Below the pieces are notes generated by a model. It was not told the DNA's origin, did not search any database, and was given only the letters and a program-made list of their open reading frames with translations. Below, piece by piece: positions 49,324 to 61,300 of a stretch of DNA of 64,000 nucleotides. Source of the stretch: Ascaris suum (Eukaryota > Nematoda > Chromadorea > Rhabditida > Ascarididae). The position numbers and the translations under genes are program-made. Location: NCBI GenBank assembly GCA_013433145.1, contig CM024184.1:2232137-2296136 (forward strand). The letters are read 5' to 3'. Each line of letters starts with the position of its first letter. Position 1 is the first letter of the stretch.

Positions 49324-52300
49324 CTAAAACGTTTCATAGACGAAGAACGAGGCTGATTTCGATCTAAATCATAGAAAAAAACAATGGCATCATTCTATTT
49401 CTCTTTCTCCAGCTCTACTCACGTTCTTCCTCAGACAACCACTAAAAAACTTCAACACACTGGTAGTCATCCTCTCATCCTCCACCAATTGGATGCGCTG
49501 CTGCCAATACCTTCCTATCAGTTTTTACGTTTTATCCTTGTGATGGGTTCTATTTATGCTTATTTCCTTTTCACGTGCACTGCAATTATTATTGTTCCAT
49601 GAAAAACTACTTCTTAACTCAGAAAAAAAGTGATATGTTAACGTCCAAACCTATCCGCAAATTAATACCGTTCGAGAAAACAAACTGCTGATAAGATAGA
49701 GATTAAGAAACCATACCAGTCAAAAATAGCAGAACTTAGGAACCCAGAACCTGTTGTTTATCCCTTACCAGGATATCACCAAGGAATATTCCCCTTACAC
49801 TTTGCAAACTGGGATGCAACTAGTGTTGACATGCGGCGTTCCGAGTTCCGGAATGCCCTAGGCGATTTTTAAGAGAAACCGAAACGTGAAAGTCCCTGAA
49901 ATCTGGCATCCTGAACTGAATCCTTCCAGAAGCCAGCACTAGATGCAACTTCTACACTTAAATGATTACTTCCAAGACATACAGATGATGAAGATTATAA
50001 CAACGGAAGAAAGAGGAAGGAAACAACCTATTCTAGTAAGCCCAATGAGCCTATCGTTTGAAGAAGCACTTGAACACTTACAACAAAGCCCAAAAACAAC
50101 TGGCTTGAAATCAAGACTTTGCCGGATATATTCCAAGAACAAAATGGTTCCTTCATTTTTTTCGCCCACTATCAGTATAAAAAGTTGTTACAGACGATTA
50201 AGTTGTGCAGATCGAAAAAAAATGGCACAGCGGACCGGAAGTCATAAACGAGGCGCAGATGAATGCATATATACTGCATAAGGTAGTCTTGGCATAAGTA
50301 GAGGGCGAAAATAAAAGGAAATAAAATACTCATTTCATCATCGTGACATATGAAAAAAACCGCACGGAAGAAGCATAACGCTTTGCCAACCAATTGCAAA
50401 AAGGTATGTCCGAACTCATCTGAGTTACATAACCTTCTTTCCCCTCTCCCTCATACCTCCTTTTACCTCTCACAGGTGTTAACATCCGGGGATATATATC
50501 TTCTGCAGTGTGACACCAGAAAGTTTTTCATACAAAATTATAGAAAAATTGTCGTAAGCGTCAACGAAACTAAGAGCGCCGTTTACCGATTACAAGCTGA
50601 CAGGAATGAAATGCGATTTTTTTTCAACAACTGAACAACCCTTCGAAGCGACGAATATGAGAACTCACCTTGAAATGTTCAAAGCTCCGCACTGACGCTG
50701 TCTTGTAAGAAAGCTTCTCTCAGGTGTTGATATTTCATCCTTCGGTGATGAAGCATCCCCGCCAGCCCATCCGGCTTGCTGGTGTAGTTGCATCATCTGA
50801 ATTTATCGCTGTTACTCTCCTGAGTATCTCGCTGCACAATCTTCTCGGAAATAGCCAGGTTGCGAGTAGCTGAGAAGCAAGCAAAAAAGATGGCATGTGG
50901 TGAAAATCATTTAAGCAAGACTTGTGAATTTTAATTCATACTACTTCGCACTGTTCTCTTACTTTTTTCAATTCATGGAAAAATCTAACGTTACAGTGCA
51001 ACTTGATTTAGATGCACCTGCATACTCAATACTCTCAACTAACGAGCAAAAAAAAACCAACGGCGGTGAAATTAGGCAGCGAAATGTCTCCAATATCATA
51101 CTTCATTCCGAACAGCAATCTGTAACACACCCTCTCCTTTCTCCTCCGTAAGGATCATCCCCTTCTTGAGGTACACCCTCTCCCCTAAGGAGTATCAACG
51201 AGCAACAAACAAATTCAAGGCGCTAAACAGTTTGCAATTAAAGTGCTTGCATATGTGCTCAAAAAAGCACTTCTCGCTAAATATTTGCGTCAGCAGTCAA
51301 CCGTCTAAGAAAACGTACATTCAAACAAGGAAATTTAGTTTTATATAAGAAATTTATGAAGCAAGTCGCCTGATAGGCCAAGTGCCAAGAGCAAGTACCG
51401 GGCCAATCCCATCTCTGCGTTTATGGCCATTTCTTAACCAGAGACCATTTCTTTAACAGAATTTTCACAAATATTTCGTAATAAAAACTGAGCTATCTCA
51501 ATCAACAAACGCTGTCAGATCAAGCAACTCTGATGAATAGCAGAGAGGGAAGAGAGCAGAGGAAGAAGGAAGCAGCACGAAGAAACACTGCAAACAACAT
51601 CTCTCAAATCAACGGCGTCAAACTGGACGTTACTATCCACACTTAACTCTACGGGTAACTCTTTGAAGCGAACAAATATCCTTACCATATGGTACACGTG
51701 TGTGGTAATCAACTGTTGTTCTTGCTCTTGTAGAGCCTGACTCTGCTCCATGTTTTGTTTCATTGTTTCGATCTGAAATATTATCACTGTTATTCCTCAA
51801 CCTATTTGGCTCTGAATGTATTCAAGGAGAAATAGCATCAACGAACAGGAAGTGTCCTCTGGAAGCGATGAAAGACCTATAAATATGTGCATAGCCGTAC
51901 CATGACGTTCCCTATATGCCTTCCAAAGAAGCTTAGAAGCTAAATTCCTGCAAATTTTTACATACCAGTCAACAGCGGAGCGCGCAAAAAGCTACATTTC
52001 ACAGCATTATCAATTCCTAGCAATTCCCACACCATAGTTTTTAATTCCCCACTTAAAATTACCGCATAAAGAGATAGCCACACACATCTATGCGTCTTCC
52101 GATAGACATATACAGGCGCATGGCAATCCCATTATGTCTTTCCATGTAGTAAAACTAGTACGTTCTCAAACAATGTGCTTGAAAAAAAGTAGCTAAAAAC
52201 TTGAATTCCATAATGAATAAATTAAAAACTGATGAAATAAACAAAAAAGAAGGATAAAAATCTCACAGTTTGCTTATAGGCATCCCTCTCCTTACGAATC

Positions 52301-55300
52301 GAGTCAAATTCATGTCTGGAAAGAGCACCACTCTCTACCGCCCGGCTCTGCTCCTCTAGATCGTTGATTACACGTCTCGCTTTTTCCATATAATTTATCA
52401 GTTTCGCTTTCTCCGCTTCTAATTCGATGTCTTTCGCTGCTAACTCTTCTGCAATATAACCCTTAACTGACCATAGGCCCTTTTAGTTGTAAAATATTCT
52501 TACTATCGATCACATCCTCTTCCCCTCCTTTCCAGCTCTTCATTCTAGAGGGAAAAAGGCCGATGTGGTGAGTATCAGTTTTGCGTTGATGAACATCCAC
52601 CTAAAGTATGCAATATTCACCAGAAATAGACGATTTTGCTACGATCAATGGACAGAGGAGGTGAAGAGCATGGGGGGGGGGGGGGGGGAGAGAGAGAGAG
52701 AGAGAGAGAGATAGGAGGTAAGACGGAATCTTCCAATGTCAAAGTTCCGCCTCTCTGAAAATGTACTAAGTTTGAACGTCTAAGATAAAGTTGCGGTCAA
52801 TCAGCTCGTTTCGGCAGAGCTTCTGAGCAACATCAGCATTTATGCGCCATTCACTGAACACATATACTTACTCTGTCGAAATTTTGCCCTTAAAAATAAA
52901 TGTGTACGCCATCCTGGAGAGCGGCTAGAAAGGAGAGAGCCAAGTTGCCAGGAACTATAGTTAGTATGAACAGAAACAGGTGCAGCCTATCAAAAAGGAA
53001 AAGAAAACATAGCACAAACGGTATTGCCCGTCCTCATATGCAAAAAAAGAAAAAAAAATCGGGCAATATCCACTACGAAAATGGCATCAAAGCCCTGAAA
53101 ACCTCGAAAAGTGTAGAAAGCAGTGCATGCAATCAAAATTTGGAATGCACTTATCGCTCCCATCTTTCCACCTGATCACTCATCGATGCTCTCTACGCTC
53201 ACAGACATTCATGATCATCCAGAGTCAACGATAGCATTGTTCAGTGTAAGACATAATATCCGCAAATTATCGTCTTATGTACTTGCAAGGTTTAATTGCT
53301 CAAGTTTGTGGTGCGCGATGGATAAGCGTCAGTTTAAGAATCAAATATGAGGCGGAGCCTTTTAGAGAAGGATGGGGATAAACTTCTAAATACGAAACGA
53401 CCTTGCCCGATAATCTACAGATTCTTCTGCGAAGGGACGGATTCCTCTCCACTCCCCCCACCCCTTCAAAAAACGGAATGGAATAAAAACAGTTTCGGCC
53501 TTGACAGACTGAGTGAGAATGAAACATTTCCAGAAAATATTTCATAATTAATGCACATTGACATCGCTTGCTTAACTGCTCCTTATTTACCGTCTACCGT
53601 TGAAACCTCGCATTCCAGGTACGCTGCTGAAGTAATCCTTTTCACCCAGTTTCACTATTCAGACCACCTATCTCCTGCAATTTCGCTATTTAGTCCGCCC
53701 ATTTGAAACAATTTCGCCACATTATTCATATAGTTAATGGAATTCCGCCATTTAATCCGCCCATTTCACGCAGTTTTGCTATCAAATCCACGTATTCACA
53801 GAAATCTGTTAATTAAATGAAAGTTGAACGCTTAAACTCTGTCGACATTTTTGCATCGCAAATAACACACATTGAGCAATTAAACAGCAAAACGCTTTTA
53901 CTGTCAATCAGTAGTGCACTCGTGACATTGTCTGCTTATTGCGCCTCTCACTGCTGCTTATGTGGAGCGATTAAGCGTCATTATAAGCCACGTTTTTACC
54001 TTCATTTATGCAGCGATAATGCGGGAGAAGGTGCGGAGGGATGGGGAGGGAGGTGGGGCGGAGGAAATCACCAAAATTGAGACACAACTGCAAACAAATC
54101 AATTATAAGGGTGACGCCAACAGAATACAAAAAATCCAGCTGACTGGTTAAACGCTAAGTGGTGCACCATTTATAACATTAACGTGAGCTGAATTTACAT
54201 AAAAACATAGAAATTAACCGGCCAACACCTGTAATTAACTACTCAACGACAATTGCCTTTGTGTGTGCCTGTCCACCTGTCTGTCTGACTGCTAAACCCC
54301 TGTTCACTGAACACTTAATCAGCATTCAATCGGTCACGTTGTCCCAAAATGCTTCGTCAGCCGAATTTGCACACATGATAAGGCATCGTCTAGCGATTAT
54401 TGACTAAGCTACCGATCGACTCAATAAATGCGCTGTCTGTGGAGATCAATTGCTTAGCCTAAGTTTCTGAAAGAACTTAATGGAACATCAAATTCGCATT
54501 AAAATAAAAAATGCATAATTATGATATCATATAAATAAGGTGACCACCTTTTCAAATCTTATAAGGAATATTACCTCATAGCTCATTGGTGTAAAATTAA
54601 TCGTTGTAACTGATGGACAATTGGTCAGCATAAAACTATGTGAAATTTTTGACACTTGTAAGTGTCCACAATTCATTTCAATATTGATAGATCGAGTTAA
54701 ACCATGGTAGAGAAGAACATCTTGTAGTGTAAATTATACCTATCAAATTCCGTAATTTGAGCTTTAGTGAATCTCAAGCAACAGCTGTCGGAAAGACAGA
54801 TAAGTACAGGTACCCACACTAGTACGCAAAGATGTGACATCACGATAAAGAGCCTTGCAAACGTAAATACGCAAAAATGCATAGAAATAGAAAAGGAATA
54901 GTACCTGCGAGTTTATTTTTTTCATTTGAAAGAAGAGCATTATTATTGTTAGCTTCATCGAGGCGTACCTCCATCTGCGCCACAAGTAAACGCAATTTCT
55001 CGTTTTGCTCTTGCTGTTCCGCTAAACGCCTCTCTTCGCCCGTTCTTCCAGATGTCAGCCTCTCTTCTGCATCCTTCAAACTGAAACAACATCCTATGGG
55101 ACCAATATGTGCAAGCATTTAATGAAATATAAATACGCATTTGTCGAATACCTCTAACTCCCCCCCCCCCCCCAACGCTTCTTCTAAGAATCGTTAAATA
55201 TTCTCACCATAAATGGACGTGCCGATTGCTGATAGAGTAGAAAACAATGCCTTCATATAGTGCTCTCTGATGAGAAGACAGTGCCGTGAATTGCAGGCGT

Positions 55301-58300
55301 TTCGCATTCAATGATCAATGAGTACTCACGTGAAAATAACCAACAGAAAAAGAAACATCTAATGATGAACTATAAAAGCCCATAACTGTTGCCTTACTTT
55401 GCTTTCAATTCAACATTCTGCAGGTTACATAGACGAACTTCGGTTTCCATCTCGGCAATCTGTGCTTTTAGACTATCCACTTCATCCTTCATCAGTCGAA
55501 TTTTCTCGTTCTCTGCAGACGATGATCGCAGATGTTCGTTTTCAGCCTCTAATTTCAATATTCGCTCTCTGAAACAAGCGTAACATTCGATCAGCCGCCA
55601 TAAAGATCCGCCCTTATAATCAATCCATTTAATCAAATAAACCAATTTCATGAGTTGCTAACAAACGACAAAGCATCTATAAAAAGACGGCTCATATGTC
55701 TAATGCAATTATTTACTTCGAATTGCATACATCCTGTTATCTATTAGTTTGAATATCGAGTGACATACTGTAGAGTCGCTGGCGCACCGGCTATTTCTAT
55801 AGTCTCGTCGTGAAGTGAAGATGCTGAACGCGTCACTGGCGTCTTTTCTGAAAATTTCATTCAAATATTCGGACAATTTCTTAAAAATTAAATTCTACCC
55901 GACAGAATTTCTCATTTCATTCCATTTCAATTCATTTCTGCTATAATTTGAAAGAATCTAAAAAAGTGAACTTTTGTCGAGAAAATTCAGAGTACACTCT
56001 AATAATAACCCCTGCTCCATCTTCTAGCTGACAGAACTTGAGCGCAAAGATAAGTGAAAGCTCTTGTCGCAACCCAGTAGTACAGCTCACGTCCCGCAAG
56101 CAAGAAATCGCGGACTTGGTCCCTTCTGCACCCAAAGTCTACATTGGTCATATAAGCCGACTTCTTTGCATTTCTTTTCTCTCCCATTAGCACTAAACAT
56201 TTCATCTGAACTTAGAACTTCCGCAGTGATCTCTCTATTTCTCATCTCCGAAAATTTCCCTAATTTTCTCAGATTTTCCGGATACTACCTCAGAAGTTCC
56301 CTGGTTACCTTCCGGACACTACCTCGGAAATTCCCTGATTATTTACTGGATACTACCTCAGAAATTCGCCGATTACCTTGGGTTACTTTTTCCTCCGTTT
56401 TATTTTATGTATGAACGAAAAAAGTGGATACTTTGGTTGCCTACATAAGCTAGTTATATTGAAATAATGGCACACTCATTAAAGTCCCAGATATTGAGAG
56501 ACTTAGCCTCGCTTTATTTTTCATATCGCATTGAGAATTTCCATCAGCATCCCCGGGTTACTAATTGAAGTTTTACGGCAGAGGGTGGAAATCAATAAAA
56601 CTAACCGTTTTTCGAAATTAGTGCTTCCCTTAATTTCTTCTGTTCCTGCCTCAGATGCTCCAACTCCTTTTCGGCCTCCTCAGCGCGCTCCTTCATTCGT
56701 TTCAGTTCAAATTCAGCCTGAAATGCACCAAGTCACCCTACTGCGAAATCTCCCAACGGCGACCGGATATTTCGAAAGGTTCCCACTTACTCAACATCTC
56801 AACATTCATCGAGTAAAACTGATGACAGCAAACTTTGCAGCGGTATTCGGAAAGCATCTTTCAGGATGCGAACCCTTTCCCCGTTCCCCTCCCAGCTCCA
56901 GCCCTCTCCCATCTTTTCCTTTCATAAATGCCACAATATCCTTGCAATACATGCCGCTTGAAAATTAACTGAAGTGAGTGCACTTCCTTTTCACTGCTTA
57001 TCTCATAGAGGCAAAGCCTCGTCAATCCGCAGAACATCCGTTCATCCCACTGGACGCTTGCTTCTCACATCGAATTTCGGCTTTCATAATGCATTTAATC
57101 AAATGAAACATTCATAGTAAAAGTAGATGACCCCCTTTTGCCGACTGCCTCCCTCTTCTCGAAAAAGCCGGGCAATACCATGAACCCCACTCGTTTGTTT
57201 ATTCATCGCGATTAAGATGCAAATGCCTTGAATTTACGCAAGCGTCGAAGCTCACTTCTTATTTCATACGGAAAAAAAGTTGGACATTTCATTTTCATAG
57301 GATATTCGAAGAAGTTTGCCTACATTAGCCCTTCCGCTTGCTTCAAAAATGCTGAGAAATTATAGCAACAGTTTGAAAAAATCCCACTCCATCAACAGTT
57401 TCTGAATGCAGGCTAGTAGTCACGATTTCTAATTCACACTGACTTCAGCTATGGATTATTCATTAAAAAAAGAGGAGTTTTACCTTCTTTTCCGTAAGAA
57501 AACTACAGTAAATCCTTTAAAATATTGTTGAGAGATTTCAGCCACTTCACAACACAAATCACATGGCTTTTACCTTGAAAAAAGACCAAACACACCTTTC
57601 GCAGACTACAGAATGAAACTGTCAGGTAAGCAGACAGACACAGACATATTGTCACTAAAAAGATCCGTGCAGATGCATACTTCTTAAATCGCACAGAAAT
57701 TATAAACAATAAAACGGACAACCTTATCAGCCCTTCTAACTTCTGCACGAAGTTTATTACTGAGATCGTTGTTGCTAATCCTCAACACATCCATTTGAGT
57801 TTTAATAGCCTCATTCTTTAGTTGCTCGTCTTCCAATGCGATAACGCTTTGCATATAGAATGCGATCTTCTCATTTAGCACTTTCATTTCCGCTTCTTGT
57901 GATTTATGTTCTCCTAAAATATAACTGGAACGAGCATATACACTCCAATATTGTCTCATCTATCGAATATATGCAAATCTGGAAAATACTCAACCTTTGG
58001 GCTTTTTAAATGAATTCAAATGATGCTTCTAGTGCCTCACTTCTAGTAAAATTTAAAAAACCTCAACCCTGCAATGTTTTGTCATTTGCACAAAGCTACC
58101 GCAAAATCTCAAGATCTTCTAAGCAAGTTCTCGAGATCCAGGAAACACCTAGTTATGAGAAATCCCGAATTCCGGAATCTCGATATTTCTAAGCAAAAGT
58201 TTTGATAAAATTCTAAGTCCCATAGCCTCAAAACTCACTGCTTTATATTAAGGAGCCTCAAAACTTATTGCTTCATATTAAGATAAATCGTAAGGTAAAG

Positions 58301-61300
58301 AAATGAAGTCTATAACTTTATCTACAGTTTCCTTTCTAAGTAAAAAAAAATGTAAAAGAAAATGGCAAAGAAAACTCTAAACTAGAAAAAATCTGATACA
58401 ACACTTTCCAAAGGAATCACAGTTTTCTTATTTTATCATGCTTGCAACCTCACTTTTATTTTATCACAAGTTGAGAGGAATGCAGAGTTTGAGAATCTCC
58501 AATAGAAGTAAGAGGCTTTCTATAAAATTAGTCAATGTCTTTGTGCTCAACAGTTAAGATTCAAACAAGAACAACTAAAAGCGATGAAAGCACTCACTCA
58601 GCTTCGCTTTATATGTTTCAATCTGTGCACTCATCTTTTCGAACTCATGTGAACGGAGCCGATATTCTTCCAACTCGTCCTTCATATGCCTGAACTCCTC
58701 TTCAAACGGTATTATACCATCTACCTATAATTAATTCGGAAGATTATTCAACAACTGACTGATCAACTAATTGTGTTTTTATCCCCCGAAACAAAGAATA
58801 AAGGTATATACGCTGATACCTACAACTCGAAAAAATCCAAAGGTATACGTCTACTTGTTGAAATGTATACTTTCTTATTGCAATATAATTACTGCTGAGA
58901 AGCATAGTTACGGGAAGTTTTGACTTGAGCAATTCTCTTTTCACACCAAGTTCATGATGAAGAAATGAAAAGAAAACAAATCACGTATTTTTGTTTCGAA
59001 TGGAAATTTCTAATGGAATTTTCTAAGAAAATTAAAAATGATATTTTAATTTGGCTCTACCCTTTTTTGAAAAATAAAATGTCACTCAGTTTATGAGTTC
59101 CAGAACTTTTCAAAATTTTCCTCCAATCTGAAATGAAAATGACCACTACTTAAAATAATGCAGTGTAATATAACAGTAGAAATTACTGTTCAAATTCGAT
59201 TGAAATTTGAAAATTTTCTTCATTTTTCCTCATCACTCCCAACTACAATTCTAGAAAACAGGAGAAAAAATAGAAAAATAGAAATTCTTTAGAAACAAAA
59301 AAACAGCAGAAAAGAATTTTCAAGCAAACCTTTGCTTTGAGCTCGGCGTTCTCCTCAATCGATCGCTCATATGACTCTTTCAGATGATCCCGTTCCGCTT
59401 CGATTCTTAAGAACTTTTTTTTCATTTTTGTATTATAAGTATCACCAAAGTCAGCAATACACCACCTCCGGACGGAAATGGTTCCCTAAAATATGACAGA
59501 ATGCCCGGAAATCGGAATTACACGGCCGACCTTTTTCATCTGAAGGTGCAGATCACATCTTCAATTAATAATACTGGGAAAAATGCTTCATATGAATCAT
59601 TACTATCACTAAATGAATCAAAGAAAACGAAATTTAAAATGAAATTTCAACTTACTTGAAAAGTGTTTCCTGTGTTGTATCTCTAGAGAGTTGTGCTAGA
59701 CGAAGTTGTTTCTTCAGTGTTTCCAACTCAGTGCTATTGCCTAATAGTCCATCGATTCGTTGCTTTAATGTCTCATTTTCAGTTGATAATTGTTCTATCT
59801 CTTCTCGTAACTCCTTCACCTACAAACACTTCAATCTTTGATAATATTTCCACTCAAAGACAATCACAGTAATTTTTTATTAGAGAACAGTGACAAACAG
59901 AGAGGCATAGAGCAGCTTCGTTTCATGCCTACTAATATCAAGACAGAAATTCTATTTCTTCTCCCTAGTTGGTTCCATCTTCCACCACGCACCATCAAAG
60001 CACCACGACCTTCCTCGCCGATTTCCAACCCTCGGTAGCACCTTTTATTAGCGCTTGTGAGCATTAGCTTAAAGACGTGACTGATTTAAGAAATTATTAC
60101 TTTGTTCATCATTCAGATCGGAACTTGAATATATAAAGTACCAACATAAATATATAAAGTCTCGAATAGAAAGGAAAATATTAAAAAGTGGCGCGAAATG
60201 TGGAGGAGAGAAGAATGGGAGGAGTTGGTGGAGCTGATGGGAGGAGAGGGTGAGGCACAGGAAGAAGATAAGAATTTGATAAGCAAAGAAAGACATCAAA
60301 TCTTATCAACCGTTATAAACTACGTCACATACCAGCGATATTATCAACGAAAAGTGAATGAATCACGATTTGAAGAAAGAAATACAGAAGAGAAAAAAAA
60401 GGAGATTCACGAACTGCTCAAACAAATTTGGACAATCAATTTCACTATGACTGAGTTAATTATTGCTTTCAAAAAACAAGAAAAATATCATATTGCAATC
60501 TTCAGCATGAGCTTCCGCTGTCCTCGCTAACTAAGGAAAGCGGGAGACAAGAAAAGGAAGAAGGTCAAAGCGTTCAGTATCCCACAGCATACTTTCAATC
60601 CACTTTTCACCGATATCTTTCTACCTATATATGCCCAATAATCTTAAAGAAGATATATTTCTAGCGACAGACGTTAATGACCATTAATTCAACCACCACA
60701 AACGTCAACAGCCGAAAGAACAACATTCACTCCACATGCGAGCATAGGAATGCTCTATTTTTTGGCAGATCGCATACCTCTTCAATTCCACTCAAATTTA
60801 CAACTATCTAAGCGTCAAAAAATTGCCACGCACAATTTTCAAAAAAGGTAAAGCCAAAATTTGGGGGAATAAAATTGCTAGAAACGGTAATTTCACTTAA
60901 ATGGAAGCTCAAAAATGCAGTAAAATATGCCATCAACTACTTTACTGCATAAGCTTCAAAGATAGGTGATTTCAAACAATGCTGATGTTCATAAGCAGTA
61001 TCCGCCATCAATCAATTATAACCTCTTTTCCGTCCATCCCTAAGAAAAATGTTCCAATCTATTTACCTATCAGATCGAAGATGAATTCTAAAAGAAACTT
61101 ACCTCGTTCATAAAGCGATCGCGTTCTGCATGTAAATTTGATATCGGCATTCAAAGCTACTACCTCTTCAGTTGATTTCATTGATTCTATCTACAAATTG
61201 CAATTCACTTAAACTATACAAACTAATTTTGCTTCACAATCTCTACAACATCTCAGTTACGATTAACTTCAAGTGGAACGCCTTTCTTGTCAGCTAGAAG

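Noticed and set aside
49943..50281. 112-codon plus-strand frame (SFEEALEHLQQSPK)
   Set aside because: It looks protein-like in part, but lies antisense in the intron before the zyg-12 anchor exon and has no partner exons.
60198..60530. 110-codon plus-strand frame rich in Glu and Lys
   Set aside because: It lies in a zyg-12 intron on the opposite strand, is compositionally simple and has no splice or start context.
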